Assembly (NCBI RefSeq): GCF_028583545.1
Contig: NZ_CP087106.1
Location: 4,026,501-4,090,500, forward strand
Length of the DNA: 64,000 nt
DNA from: Methylobacterium sp. NMS14P
GTDB lineage: Bacteria; Pseudomonadota; Alphaproteobacteria; Rhizobiales; Beijerinckiaceae
Direction of reading: 5' to 3'
Under the pieces are notes generated by a model, which did no database searches, was not told the origin of the DNA, and saw nothing but the letters and a program-made list of their open reading frames with translations. Numbering within the stretch: the stretch's first letter is position 1; every line of letters starts with the position of its first letter. A program made the position numbers and the translations under genes. Of this stretch, positions 24,456 through 33,547 are shown in pieces.

Positions 24456-24592
24456 TCCAGCGGGTCGAGCTGCAGCGGCCGCGGCACGAGCCGCGGTGTC
24501 CGGCTCGCCAGCACGATGCGCGGTATTAAGGCCCCAATAACCAAGAGTAGAACGGACCAGACCGCCAATATCGCGGCGCTGTGGAAAGTCAT
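24413..24592 (-). CDS. Small single-pass membrane protein (59 residues)
   Basis: Starts ATG at 24592 with GAGGT 7 bases upstream and ends TGA at 24413. One transmembrane helix ([18 protein letters not shown], residues 6-23) is followed by a positive region ([17 protein letters not shown]) and an acidic C-terminus ([18 protein letters not shown]). No recognised family. Its last 43 bases overlap the 3' end of trmD on the other strand. Ribosome site, membrane segment and clean reading frame support it. Confidence 0.65.
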   Translation of the reverse strand: MTFHSAAILAVWSVLLLVIGALIPRIVLASRTPRLVPRPLQLDPLDYDRDGPVIDLEPA

Positions 24593-24720
24593 CGGCGCAC
24601 CTCAAACGCTACGCGGCACCTCATTAAGGCTAACGGGCCCGGCTTAATCGACTGTTCCCCGCCCTCCGGGCCACTGTCCCGGCCAGGGGCAGCGCGGCGA
24701 AGACTGCTGGCGGGACAGGC

Positions 24721-24783
24721 GCTTGCAAGCCGGCCGGTTTCGGCGCATGCGCGAGCCGGGACGCGCCTCCCCGCGGGAGCGCG
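24721..24783 (+). promoter_or_regulatory. Structured leader of serC
   Basis: Three inverted repeats lie within 65 bases just before serC: palindromes GCTTGCAAGC (24721-24730) and GCGCATGCGC (24743-24752), then a hairpin CGCG-c-CTCCC-CGC-GGGAG-CGCG (24762-24783). The ribosome site AAGGATGGA follows. A conserved alphaproteobacterial RNA element upstream of serC (the serC motif) is known; whether this is an instance needs a covariance-model search. Confidence 0.4.
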
Positions 24784-24807
24784 GCCCTCTGCAAGGATGG
24801 ATCCGCC

Positions 24808-25977
24808 ATGACCAGCCGCCCCACGCAGCGCCCGCGCGTGCCCCACTTCTCCTCCGGCCCCTGCGCCAAGCGCCCCGGCTGGACCCCGGCCGCGCTGGCC
24901 GACGCCGCCCTCGGCCGGTCGCACCGCTCCCCCGTCGGCAAGGCCAAGCTCGGCCGGGCGATCGACCTGACCCGCGCGGTCCTGCAGGTGCCGGCCGAGT
25001 ACCGGATCGGCATCGTCCCGGCCTCCGACACCGGCGCCGTCGAGATGGCGATGTGGACGATGCTCGGGCCGAAGCCCGTCGAGGTCGCCGCCTGGGAGGC
25101 GTTCGGCAAGGAGTGGGTCACGGACGCGCTGAAGCAGCTCAAGATCGCGCCCCGCATCCACCAGACCCCCTACGGCATCCTGCCGGACCTCGCGGCGATC
25201 GACACGAAACGCAGCGACGTGGTCTTCACCTGGAACGGCACCGCGGCCGGCGTGAAGGTGCCGGACGGCGACTGGATCGCGGCCGACCGCGAGGGCCTGA
25301 CGATCTGCGACGCGACCTCGGCGGCCTTCGCCCAACCCCTGCCCTGGGACAAGCTCGATGTCGTGACCTTCTCCTGGCAGAAGGTGATGGGCGGCGAGGC
25401 GGCGCACGGCATGCTGATCCTCTCGCCCCGCGCCGTGGCGCGGCTGGAGAGCCACACGCCGTCCTGGCCCCTGCCGAAGATCTTCCGCCTCACCAAGGAC
25501 GGGAAGCTGATCGAGGGCATCTTCAAGGGCGACACGATCAACACGCCCTCGATGCTGGCCGTCGAGGACTACCTCGACACCCTGGACTGGGCCGAGCGGA
25601 TCGGCGGCCTGCCGGCGCTGCACGCGCGGGCCGACGCCAACGCCAAGGCGATCTACGACTGGGTCGCGCGCACGCCCTGGATCGCGCCGCTGGCCGCCGA
25701 TCCCGCCACCTACTCGAACACGGGCGTCTGCCTCGTGATCGCCGATCCGGACGTGCTCGCCCGCGGCGACGCGGCGGTCTCGGCCTTCGCGGCGGGGATC
25801 GTCGAGCGCCTCGACCGGGAGGGCGTCGCCCTCGACATCGGCGCCTACCGCGACGCCCCGGCGGGCCTGCGGATCTGGTGCGGCGCCACCGTCGAGACCG
25901 CCGATCTCGAGGCGCTGACGCCCTGGCTCGACTGGGCCTTCGCGGAGGAGAAGGCGGCGCTGACGCGGGCGGCGTAA
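24808..25977 (+). CDS. serC: Phosphoserine aminotransferase SerC
   Basis: PLP enzyme converting 3-phosphohydroxypyruvate plus glutamate to phosphoserine, in serine synthesis; the same family also serves in vitamin B6 synthesis. 389 residues, of the alphaproteobacterial type. Family blocks are [15 protein letters not shown] at the N-terminus, [32 protein letters not shown], and the PLP-lysine block [15 protein letters not shown] near residue 193. serA, usually next to serC in Rhizobiales, is not adjacent here. A structured leader precedes the gene, and a palindromic repeat and a bidirectional terminator follow it. Confidence 0.95.
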   Translation: MTSRPTQRPRVPHFSSGPCAKRPGWTPAALADAALGRSHRSPVGKAKLGRAIDLTRAVLQVPAEYRIGIVPASDTGAVEMAMWTMLGPKPVEVAAWEAFGKEWVTDALKQLKIAPRIHQTPYGILPDLAAIDTKRSDVVFTWNGTAAGVKVPDGDWIAADREGLTICDATSAAFAQPLPWDKLDVVTFSWQKVMGGEAAHGMLILSPRAVARLESHTPSWPLPKIFRLTKDGKLIEGIFKGDTINTPSMLAVEDYLDTLDWAERIGGLPALHARADANAKAIYDWVARTPWIAPLAADPATYSNTGVCLVIADPDVLARGDAAVSAFAAGIVERLDREGVALDIGAYRDAPAGLRIWCGATVETADLEALTPWLDWAFAEEKAALTRAA

Positions 25978-26013
25978 ATGCTTCGGGTTTGATGCCCGGT
26001 CGCCGCTCCGTAT

Positions 26014-26106
26014 CGTCTTTGCGAGCGGAGCGAAGCAATCCAGGGCTTCGCTCCGATTCCGACCGCAGCGCTGCCCTGGGTCGCTTCGCTGCGCTCGCGA
26101 TGACGG
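26014..26106. repeat. Intergenic repeat with inverted ends, copy 1
   Basis: A 93-base element with inverted ends: CGTCTTTGCGAGCGGAGCGA on the left and TCGCTTCGCTGCGCTCGCGA followed by TGACGG on the right. A related copy is at 55807-55897. The right half, CCCTGGGTCGCTTCGCT, is almost identical in both. It is a non-autonomous, MITE- or REP-like element of the kind common in Methylobacterium intergenic DNA. Confidence 0.8.
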
Positions 26107-26116
26107 CCCGACGCGA

Positions 26117-26147
26117 AAAACCCCGGCCCTCTCGGAGCCGGGGTTTT
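26117..26147. terminator. Bidirectional terminator between serC and amtB
   Basis: AAAACCCCGGC-CCTCTCGGA-GCCGGGGTTTT: an 11-base stem with A and T runs on both ends, serving the two convergent genes. Confidence 0.85.
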
Positions 26148-26188
26148 CCTGTCCGCGGACGCGGCCCCGCGGGGCCGCGCCGTCCGTC

Positions 26189-27688
26189 TCAGTAGTTGTA
26201 GGCGCGCTCGCCGTGATCGGCGATGTCGAGACCCTCGCGCTCCTCCTCCTGCGTGACACGCAGGCCGATCGTCACGTCGACGAGCTTGTAGAGGATCGCC
26301 GAGCCGATGCCCGACCACAGGAGCGTCAGGCCGACCGCCTCGGCCTGGACGATGAGCTGGCTCATCATGTCGTAGGCACCGACGGCGAGCTCGCCCGGCT
26401 TCGAGGTGTAGTCGGGAATGCCGACGCCGCCGAGGTTCGGATCGACCAGGATGCCGGTCGCCAGCGCGCCCAGGATGCCGCCGACGCAGTGGACGCCGAA
26501 GACGTCCAGCGAGTCGTCGTAGCCCAGCGCGTTCTTCACCGTGGAGCACATCACGAAGCAGACCACGCCGGCGACGAGGCCGAGCACGATCGAGCCCATC
26601 GGGCCGGCGAAGCCGGAGGCCGGGGTGACCGCGACGAGGCCGGCGACCGCGCCCGACAGCATGCCGAGCAGGGACGGCTTGCCCTTGAGGGCCCACTCGG
26701 CGAACAGCCACGCCACCGCGGCGCCGCAGGTCGCCACGAAGGTGTTGAGCATGGCGAGGGCGGCGGTGCCGTTGGACTCGAGGTTCGAGCCGGCGTTGAA
26801 GCCGAACCAGCCGACCCACAGCAGCGAGGCGCCGATCATCGTCATGGTCAGGGAGTGCGGGGCGAGCAGGTCACGGCCGTAGCCGATGCGCTTGCCCATG
26901 ATCAGGCAGCCGACGAAGCCGGCGATGCCCGCGTTGATGTGCACCACGGTGCCGCCGGCGAAGTCGAGGGCGCCCTTCTGGAAGAGGAAGCCGGCGTCCT
27001 TGTTGACCGCGTCGAGGGCCGCCTGGGCGGTCGCCTTCGACGCGTCGTCGGTGGCGGCGGCCAGAGCCTTGGCGGCGTTGCCGACGGCGTCCGGGCCGGC
27101 CCAGTACCAGACCATGTGGGCCATCGGGAAGTAGATGATCGTGACCCAGAGGATCGTGAACACCACGAGCGCGGAGAACTTCATCCGCTCGGCGAAGGCG
27201 CCGACGATCAGCGCGGGCGTGATCATGGCGAACGTCATCTGGAAGCACAGATAGGCGTATTCGGGGATCACGACGCCGTTCGAGAAGGTCGCGACGGTCG
27301 AGTTCGCGTCGATACCCTTCAGGAACGCCTTCGAGAAGCCGCCGACGAAGTCGTTGAGGCCGCCGCCGCTGGTGAAGGCGAGGCTGTAGCCGTAGAACAC
27401 CCAGAGCAGGCCGACGATCGACACGATCGCGAACACCTGGGTCAGCACCGACAGCATGTTCTTGGTGCGCACGAGACCGCCGTAGAACAGCGCGAGGCCG
27501 GGGATGCTCATCATCAGCACCAGGGCCGACGAGATCATCATCCAGGCCGTGTCGCCCTTGTTGGGGATCGGCGAGGGCGGCGGCGAGGCGGCTTCCGGTG
27601 TCGGGGTCTGCGCGAGGGACGGCTCGATCAGGAGGGCGGCGATCGCCGCTCCTCCCAAGCCGAGCATGAGGGCATGACGAAGTTTCAT
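26189..27688 (-). CDS. amtB: Ammonium transporter AmtB
   Basis: Inner-membrane ammonium channel of 499 residues. A signal-peptide-like leader (ending SLAQ near residue 27) is followed by a short Pro-rich segment, then eleven helices. Family blocks are PGLALFYGGLVRTKNML (about residues 65-81), the FQMTFAMITPALIVGAFAER block near residue 150, DFAGGTVVHINAGIAGFVG near residue 220 and SLDVFGVHCVGGILGALATG near residue 395, which supplies the pore histidine. It lies 81 bases downstream of glnK in the usual glnK-amtB order; PII binding to AmtB is the family's standard control. An ATG at 27688 is preferred; a GTG two codons earlier is also possible. Confidence 0.96.
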   Translation of the reverse strand: MKLRHALMLGLGGAAIAALLIEPSLAQTPTPEAASPPPSPIPNKGDTAWMMISSALVLMMSIPGLALFYGGLVRTKNMLSVLTQVFAIVSIVGLLWVFYGYSLAFTSGGGLNDFVGGFSKAFLKGIDANSTVATFSNGVVIPEYAYLCFQMTFAMITPALIVGAFAERMKFSALVVFTILWVTIIYFPMAHMVWYWAGPDAVGNAAKALAAATDDASKATAQAALDAVNKDAGFLFQKGALDFAGGTVVHINAGIAGFVGCLIMGKRIGYGRDLLAPHSLTMTMIGASLLWVGWFGFNAGSNLESNGTAALAMLNTFVATCGAAVAWLFAEWALKGKPSLLGMLSGAVAGLVAVTPASGFAGPMGSIVLGLVAGVVCFVMCSTVKNALGYDDSLDVFGVHCVGGILGALATGILVDPNLGGVGIPDYTSKPGELAVGAYDMMSQLIVQAEAVGLTLLWSGIGSAILYKLVDVTIGLRVTQEEEREGLDIADHGERAYNY

Positions 27689-27769
27689 GGGCACGTGGCT
27701 CCCGGTCTCAAGTCCGTAGTGTTTCAGGAGGTCTGGGGATCGGCGGGCCCGGTCGGACCGGGCCGCGGA

Positions 27770-28108
27770 TCAGAGGGCGTCGGCGTCGGTCTCGCCGGTC
27801 CGGATGCGCACTGCCTTCTCCAGCGGCATCACGAAGATCTTGCCGTCGCCGATCTGGCCGGTCCGCGCGGCCCCCGCGATGGCGTCGATCACGCTGGACG
27901 TCAGGTCCGAGGCGACGGCGACCTCGATCTTCAGCTTGGGCAGGAAGCTGACCGCGTATTCCGCGCCGCGGTAGATCTCGGTGTGGCCCTTCTGGCGGCC
28001 GTAGCCCTTCACCTCCGTCACCGTCAGGCCGTGGACGCCGATTCCGGTGAGCGCGTCGCGCACCTCCTCGAGCTTGAACGGCTTGATGATGGCCATCACG
28101 ATTTTCAT
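27770..28108 (-). CDS. glnK: Nitrogen regulatory protein P-II (GlnK)
   Basis: 112-residue trimeric PII signal protein that senses 2-oxoglutarate, ATP and ADP and blocks AmtB when nitrogen is plentiful. MKIVMAIIKPFKLEEVRDAL at the N-terminus, T-loop KGHTEIYRGAEYAVSF with the uridylylated Tyr51, and the C-terminal GDGKIFVMPLEKAVRIRTGE are all present. A 7-base-stem hairpin GGCCCGG-TCGGA-CCGGGCC (27746-27764) lies between glnK and amtB and may reduce read-through. Confidence 0.97.
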   Translation of the reverse strand: MKIVMAIIKPFKLEEVRDALTGIGVHGLTVTEVKGYGRQKGHTEIYRGAEYAVSFLPKLKIEVAVASDLTSSVIDAIAGAARTGQIGDGKIFVMPLEKAVRIRTGETDADAL

Positions 28109-28409
28109 GGGCGACGCCCCCTTCGAAGTCCTTGGGAACCGTTGCCGTCACCCGACCTGCGGGACGAGCCGACCCGGACCGTCCGCAGGCTCGGGATGAC
28201 CCGCGGTCGAAGGCCGCTATTCAAGGACTATGCCAGACAAGCTTGGCCGGGAACATTTCCGCCGATCGTCATTTTGCCCATCGATTAGTCCGCCACGGCC
28301 AGATCGCGGGCATCGCTCGCCGCAACGGCGCACAACGATGAGGCACCCTGCCCGATTTCGTGCATTCCACCCTGTGGCGCACCGGCAACGCACGTCCGGG
28401 AAAGCCTCT
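28109..28409 (-). promoter_or_regulatory. glnK promoter region with weak sigma-54-like element
   Basis: Non-coding 300 bases upstream of glnK; no gene. On the minus strand TGGCAT-AGTCC-TTGA (28235-28221) has the -24/-12 spacing of sigma-54 promoters, but the -12 element has GA instead of GC. The region beyond 28300 toward tesB shows nothing else I recognise. Confidence 0.3.
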
Positions 28410-29309
28410 TTAATCCCGCGTCGGGCGGATCAGACCCTCCTGAGCCACCGACGCCACCAGGTTGCCGGCCCGGTCGAAGATCTGGCCCCGCGCGAAGCCG
28501 CGGGCGCCGCCCGCCACCGGGCTGTCCTGCGCGTAGAGCAGCCAGTCGTCGATCCTGACCGGTCGGTGGAACCACAGCGCGTGGTCGAGGCTCGCGGCCT
28601 GGATCGTCGGATCGAACACCGAGCGCGCGTGCGGGATCAGCGAGACGTCGAGCAGGGTCATGTCGGAGGCGTAGGCCAGCACGGCCCGGTGCAGCGCCGG
28701 ATCGTCCGGCAGCGCCGAGGCCGCGCGCAGCCAGACATTGAAGATCGGGTCCGGGGCCCGGCCACCCGCGCCGGCGGGGAGGTAGCGGTTCAGGTCGACC
28801 GGCCGCAGCGCGATCGGCCGCTCGCGGCCGAAATAGGCGGCGATCGCCTCCGGCATCCCGGTGCCGCCGGCGGCCGCGAGGGCCTTGCCGTCGAGGAGCC
28901 CCTCGGGTCCGGGCACCGCCGGCATCGCCGGCTGGTGCGTCAGCCCCTCCTCGACGACCTGATAGGAGACCGTCGTGGCGAAGATCGCGCGCCCGTGCTG
29001 GATCGCCTTGACCCGGCGGGTCGTGAAGCTCCGCCCGTCCCGGATCCGCTCGACCTCGTAGACGATGGGCGTGCGCGGGTCGCCGGGCAGCATGAAGTAG
29101 GCGTGGAGGGAGTGGGCGGGGCGGTCGTCCGGCACCGTCCGGGTCGCGGCGACCAGGGCCTGCGCGACCACCTGCCCGCCGAAGACGCGCCGCCAGCCCG
29201 TCCTGGGGTTCTGGCCGCGAAACAGGTCGACCTCCAGCCGCTCCAGGTCGAGGATGGCGATCAGCTCGGCGACGGCGTCCGTCATCGCGTCGGTGTTGGC
29301 GTCGGTCAT
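28410..29309 (-). CDS. tesB: Acyl-CoA thioesterase II
   Basis: Double-hotdog thioesterase hydrolysing medium- to long-chain acyl-CoA to free acid and CoA. 299 residues. Blocks LFRGQNPRTGWRRVFGGQVV near residue 30 and AHSLHAYFMLPGDPRTPIVY near residue 65 are typical, and the second hotdog has SLDHALWFHRPVRIDDWLLY near residue 245. The ATG at 29309 is chosen because it starts just before the conserved region; another in-frame ATG six codons later is possible. It diverges from the UbiH-type gene. Confidence 0.92.
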   Translation of the reverse strand: MTDANTDAMTDAVAELIAILDLERLEVDLFRGQNPRTGWRRVFGGQVVAQALVAATRTVPDDRPAHSLHAYFMLPGDPRTPIVYEVERIRDGRSFTTRRVKAIQHGRAIFATTVSYQVVEEGLTHQPAMPAVPGPEGLLDGKALAAAGGTGMPEAIAAYFGRERPIALRPVDLNRYLPAGAGGRAPDPIFNVWLRAASALPDDPALHRAVLAYASDMTLLDVSLIPHARSVFDPTIQAASLDHALWFHRPVRIDDWLLYAQDSPVAGGARGFARGQIFDRAGNLVASVAQEGLIRPTRD

Positions 29310-29407
29310 GACCCGCGGGGTTTCCGTTCGTTGCCCGCGTGCGACATAGGCTTTTCGGACGAACCAATCCACGCGTCCCGCGCGGGACCCCTAGGAGATC
29401 CGCCCCG

Positions 29408-30673
29408 ATGACGGCCGAGACGCCTCGCCCCGGCAGCCGCAGCCTCCTGATCGCCGGCGGCGGCCTGCCCAGCCTCGCCCTGGCGCTCGCCCTGAAGCAG
29501 GCCCACGGGCCGGCGCTGGCCGTGACGGTGATCGATCCGGGCGCCGCGGACCCCGCCCGGCATCGCGGCCGCGCCTACGCCCTCGCGGCGGGCGGGCGGC
29601 GGATGCTGGAGCGCCTCGGCCTGTGGGCCCGGGTCGCCGACGCGGCCGAGCCGATCGCCGAGATGGTGATCAGCGACAGTCGCCTCGCCGACCCGGTGCG
29701 GCCGGTCTTCCTGACCTTCGGCCGCGAGGCGGACGCCGAGCGCGACGACGGCGAGCCCTTCGCCCACATGATCGAGGCCGAGCCGCTCGCCGCGGCCCTC
29801 GCGGAGGGCTGCCGGGCGGCGGGGGTGGCGATCGTCGCCGCCGGGGTCGTGCGCGCGCTGCCGGAGGGGGCCGCGATCCGCGCGGCGCTCACCACCGGCG
29901 AGACCCTGCGGGGCGACCTGCTGGTGGCCGCCGACGGGGCGCGCTCGCGGCTGCGCGAGGCCGCGCGGATCGGCTGGGTCGGCTGGTCCTACCCGCAGGT
30001 CGGCATCGTGGCGACCATCGGCCACGCGCGGCCGCACGAAGGCCGCGCCTTCGAGCACTTCCTGCCCGCTGGCCCGTTCGCGATCCTGCCGCTGCGGGAC
30101 GGCGGTCCCCTGGGGCACCGCTCCTCCATCGTCTGGACCGAGCGGTCGGAGGACGCCGAGGCCCTGCTCTCCGGCGAGCCCGACGAGGTGCTCGCCGAGA
30201 TTGAGCGCCGGTTCACCCTGGATCTCGGCACGCTCGCGCTGGAGCACGGCCCGAGCCGGCATCCCCTCGCCTTCGGCATCGCCCGCGCCTTCCGCGCCGA
30301 GCGCCTCGCGCTGCTGGGCGACGCCGCCCACGTGATCCACCCGATCGCCGGCCAGGGCCTCAACCTCGGGCTCGCGGACGCCGCGGCGCTGGCCGAGGCC
30401 GTGACCGGCGCGCTGCGCCTCGGCCTCGATCCCGGCAGCCCCGACGTGCTGCGCGCCTACGAGCGCGCCCGGCGCTTCGACAGCTTCGCCATGGCGGCGG
30501 CCACCGACGGGCTGAACCGGCTGTTCTCGAACGACGCGCTGCCGCTGCGGCTCGCCCGCGACCTCGGCCTCGGCATCGTCGACCGGCTGCCGGGGCTGAA
30601 GCGCTTCTTCATCGGCGAGGCCGCGGCCGCGCGCGACTCGCGGCCCCGGCTGATGCGGGGCGAGCCGCTCTGA
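29408..30673 (+). CDS. ubiH: UbiH/UbiF-family FAD-dependent hydroxylase
   Basis: Flavin monooxygenase of the ubiquinone-biosynthesis family, 421 residues, probably hydroxylating the quinone ring. The FAD-binding loop IAGGGLPSLALALALKQ is near residues 15-31; GDLLVAADGARSRLRE (DG motif) is near residue 175; and ALLGDAAHVIHPIAGQGLNL (GD motif, second FAD contact) is near residues 300-318. Typical of UbiH, UbiF and VisC; which ring position it acts on cannot be told. AGGAGA precedes the start. It is convergent with the PAP2 gene 11 bases away. Confidence 0.88.
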   Translation: MTAETPRPGSRSLLIAGGGLPSLALALALKQAHGPALAVTVIDPGAADPARHRGRAYALAAGGRRMLERLGLWARVADAAEPIAEMVISDSRLADPVRPVFLTFGREADAERDDGEPFAHMIEAEPLAAALAEGCRAAGVAIVAAGVVRALPEGAAIRAALTTGETLRGDLLVAADGARSRLREAARIGWVGWSYPQVGIVATIGHARPHEGRAFEHFLPAGPFAILPLRDGGPLGHRSSIVWTERSEDAEALLSGEPDEVLAEIERRFTLDLGTLALEHGPSRHPLAFGIARAFRAERLALLGDAAHVIHPIAGQGLNLGLADAAALAEAVTGALRLGLDPGSPDVLRAYERARRFDSFAMAAATDGLNRLFSNDALPLRLARDLGLGIVDRLPGLKRFFIGEAAAARDSRPRLMRGEPL

Positions 30674-30684
30674 GGCGCCCGACG

Positions 30685-31638
30685 TCAGGCCCGTCCCGGA
30701 GCGGGGCCGCCCTCGGGCGCGCCGGGGCGGAGCGCGTCGGCGGCCCGCCGCCGACCGAGCGCCCGCGCGGCGCAGATGGCCAGGACGGCGATGACCAGCC
30801 CGGCGATCACGTCAACGAAGTAGTGGCCGCCGTCGATCGGCGTGGCGGCGATCAGGAGAGCGTTCACGGCCAGGGCCGGGATCCGGGCCGCGCGCAGGTG
30901 CCAGAAGGCCCAGATGTAGAGGGCCCCCAGCGCCGCGTGGAAGCTCGGGAACGTGATGATGCCCTCGACGTGGTCGAGGTTGATCGTCCGGAGCGTGCCG
31001 TCGCGCAGGCCGGTCAGGTCCGCGACGTGGACGTAGGACGCGGCCGGGTGCAGGTCGGGGAAGTCCGCCGGTGACAGGCCCAGGTACACGAAGTTCGCCA
31101 GGGCCGGCGTCAGCGCCGAGACCAGGACCGTCACCGTGCCGGCGAGGGCGAAGGCGAGGACGAAGTCCTGCAGCGCCCGCAGCCGGCCGCTGAAGCCCAG
31201 CAGGATGACCGCCAGCATGGTCTGCAGGATCAGGCTCCGGTAGGCGAGCGACAGCGCCAGTCCGAGCCGCGGATGGCCGTCCACGAAGGTCAGGTAGGCG
31301 CGCCAGTCCAGGCCGAGCCGCCGGTCCCAGGCGTCGAATGTCGAATCCCAGAGCGGGCCGCCGGTGCTCGCGACCGCGTACGACAGGGCGGCCGCGCAGG
31401 CGCTGAAGGCGATGACCTGCGCCAGCGCGCTGAGCGTCGCGGCGATGCGCGGCTCGGGGCGGCGCGTGCGGTAGACCTGCGCCAGGGCCTCGAGCCCGCC
31501 GCAGGCCCCGAGGGTGACGAGGGCGCTGTCCCAGGCGAAGTGCAGCCCGGCGACCGCCATCCAGACGACCGTGGCGACCAGCGTGGCGGCGATCAGGGGC
31601 CACGCGCCGACGCCGCCGCGCGGGCGCTCAGCGAACAT
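30685..31638 (-). CDS. PAP2-superfamily membrane phosphatase/transferase
   Basis: A 317-residue inner-membrane protein with about seven helices. The PAP2-type active-site blocks are FPSFHAALGALYIWAF near residue 230 and TPIDGGHYFVDVIAGLVIAV near residue 270, with a His in each. The arrangement fits the PAP2_3 branch, which includes lipid phosphatases and inositol-phosphorylceramide-type transferases. Substrate is unknown. The location next to an acyltransferase and glycosyltransferases suggests an envelope-lipid role. MFAERP start has no competing upstream ATG. Confidence 0.82.
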   Translation of the reverse strand: MFAERPRGGVGAWPLIAATLVATVVWMAVAGLHFAWDSALVTLGACGGLEALAQVYRTRRPEPRIAATLSALAQVIAFSACAAALSYAVASTGGPLWDSTFDAWDRRLGLDWRAYLTFVDGHPRLGLALSLAYRSLILQTMLAVILLGFSGRLRALQDFVLAFALAGTVTVLVSALTPALANFVYLGLSPADFPDLHPAASYVHVADLTGLRDGTLRTINLDHVEGIITFPSFHAALGALYIWAFWHLRAARIPALAVNALLIAATPIDGGHYFVDVIAGLVIAVLAICAARALGRRRAADALRPGAPEGGPAPGRA

Positions 31639-31712
31639 CGGGGCCCCTGGCGTGTGGCGCTGTCATCGAGGGTCTTGCGGCCGGAATGCGGGCGGATGGT
31701 CCCGCACAAGTC

Positions 31713-32768
31713 TTAAGGATCCGCCCCGGACAAGCCCGGCCTCGGCGCGGTGTCCGGCGCCCGCGCGCGACGCCGGCGGCCGGCGAGCCCGTCGACCAAA
31801 CCGTCGACGACGCTGTCGGCGGCCGCGCGGACGGCCCGGATCGGCCCGCGCAGCCCGCGAGCCGCGATCAGGTGCAGGGGCAGGCCGATTGCGGCGAGCA
31901 GCACCAGGAGGTCCCACCGGTCCCAGGCGGGCCAGTGCGGCGCCAGCAGGAGGAATAAGCCGCTCACGATGTAGAGCTCGAAGCTCGCCCGCCCCAGCAG
32001 GCCGGCCGCGGCGCGCGGCGGGCCGCGCAGCCGGCCGGCGACCGCCAGCGCGAACGCCGAGCCCGCCGCGGCCGTCACGGCGAACAGCGCCGGGTCGCCG
32101 TACTGCCCGGTCGCGACGTGGACGAAGTTCCGCGGCGCGCAGAGCAGGAGCACCACGAGGCCGAGGGCGCCGAGCAGCGCCGACACGTCGAACGCGCGCC
32201 GTCCGAGCCGCCGGCCCGCGACGTAGAACGGCAGGGCGCCGACCAGCGCGTGGACCTGCCAGAACGGGAACGCCCGCGCGCTGCAGATCCACGAGAGGGC
32301 CAGGGCGCCGCCCAGGACGACCCAGTCGCCGCCCGGAAAGGCCGCCGCGCGCGCCGCGGCGTCGATCACCCGCACCAGCCCCAAGGCGACCAGGAACCAG
32401 AGCACGCCCAGGCCGAAGTGGCGGCCGTACAGCGCGTCGCGGAGCGCGTCCCCCGGCGACAGAGTGCCGTCGACGGCCCGGAGGACCAGCGCGAGGGTGC
32501 CGAACGCCAGCGCCACCGCGACGAGCTTCAGCGCGGAGCGGCCGGCGGCGGCGAGACCCGCCTCCCCCTTGATCCGGTCGACCATCCCGCAGAGCAGGAA
32601 GAAAAACGGCATGTGGAAGGCGTAGATGACCCGCCAGACCGCGAGGGCCGGCCCCGGCTCGGGCCCCGACGGGCCGTAGAAGACGGGCTGCAGCAGGTGG
32701 CCGGAGAGGACCAGCAGCACGGCGAGGCCGCGCGCGGCGTCGAGCTGCAGGTCGCGGGGTGGGGCCAT
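31713..32768 (-). CDS. Acyltransferase 3 family membrane protein
   Basis: A 351-residue integral-membrane acyltransferase of the OafA/ExoZ type, which acetylates or acylates surface sugars. The N-terminal block LDAARGLAVLLVLSGHLLQP (with the family His) and FHMPFFFLLCG near residue 52 are diagnostic; about ten helices follow. The start at 32768 directly precedes the conserved region; a start 21 codons upstream is also possible. The C-terminal tail is Arg/Ala-rich. Lies between PAP2 and the anchored cupin, all on the minus strand. Confidence 0.82.
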   Translation of the reverse strand: MAPPRDLQLDAARGLAVLLVLSGHLLQPVFYGPSGPEPGPALAVWRVIYAFHMPFFFLLCGMVDRIKGEAGLAAAGRSALKLVAVALAFGTLALVLRAVDGTLSPGDALRDALYGRHFGLGVLWFLVALGLVRVIDAAARAAAFPGGDWVVLGGALALSWICSARAFPFWQVHALVGALPFYVAGRRLGRRAFDVSALLGALGLVVLLLCAPRNFVHVATGQYGDPALFAVTAAAGSAFALAVAGRLRGPPRAAAGLLGRASFELYIVSGLFLLLAPHWPAWDRWDLLVLLAAIGLPLHLIAARGLRGPIRAVRAAADSVVDGLVDGLAGRRRRARAPDTAPRPGLSGADP

Positions 32769-32901
32769 CGGGTCGGTTCGCGGCGTCGGAACTCCGATGA
32801 TGCCGCGCCGAGCCTTAGCAAGCCGTGTCACCGGATCGCGCGATTCAACCTAGACTGCGCCTCTTCGGCTCAGCGCGTCGGGAGCCAGAGGCGCCCGCGC
32901 C

Positions 32902-33405
32902 TCAGCCGGTGACGAGCGCCCGCGCCCGGCGCAGCCAGCGCAGGGACGCCTCGACCAGGGTCGGGCTGCGGTGCTTGAGGATCGCCGATTTCAGCAGCGT
33001 CCGGGGGACTTCCCAGAGCTGGACGGACCCGACCGGGAAATGCGCCACGTCGCCCGGCGTCAGGTGATGGCGGCTGCCGTCGGCGTCGGTGACGAAGACC
33101 TCGCCGTCGAGGATGGTGATGATCTCGTCGGCGTGGTGGGTCCAGCGGAACGTGCTGGCCGTGGTGCGCCACAGGTAGACCTGCGCGCTCCCGTCATGGG
33201 TCTGCGAGACCTCCGCGACCTCGGTGACGGGGTCGCCGGAGACGACCCAGGCCGCCGGGATCGGCGCCGGGGCGAAGGCGGCGCCGCCCGACCGGACCGC
33301 CGTGCTGGCGACGGGGCGGCCCTGCTCGTGCAGCCGGATCTCCGCCGCGAGGCCGATCAGGGCCAGGCCGGCCAGGATGGCGGCAGCGGCGAGCAGCTTC
33401 TTCAC
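32902..33405 (-). CDS. Membrane-anchored cupin-domain protein
   Basis: A 167-residue protein beginning at a GTG (33405) with GGGGAG upstream. A leader (KKLLAAAAILAGLALIGLAA) anchors or exports it. The cupin barrel spans about residues 75-145: THHADEIITILDGEVFVTDA then LTPGDVAHFPVGSVQLWEVP. The cupin type resembles small EutQ/DUF861-like barrels that bind a metal or small ligand. Function unknown. Confidence 0.75.
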   Translation of the reverse strand: MKKLLAAAAILAGLALIGLAAEIRLHEQGRPVASTAVRSGGAAFAPAPIPAAWVVSGDPVTEVAEVSQTHDGSAQVYLWRTTASTFRWTHHADEIITILDGEVFVTDADGSRHHLTPGDVAHFPVGSVQLWEVPRTLLKSAILKHRSPTLVEASLRWLRRARALVTG

Positions 33406-33547
33406 GGTCGGCTCCCCACCCCGGCGCGGTCGAATCCGCCCGCGCATCCCCCTCGAAGGGGTAGAGGCTCGGACTGTCCCGTTCCAGCCCGCCGGGCCGA
33501 ACTTCGCGCGTTTAGCTTAACCCGGGCGCGCCGGCTCCGCGGGCCGC

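Noticed and set aside
24525..24541. Second CtrA-like site TTAA-N7-ATAACC
   Set aside because: One mismatch in the second half and located inside a coding frame.
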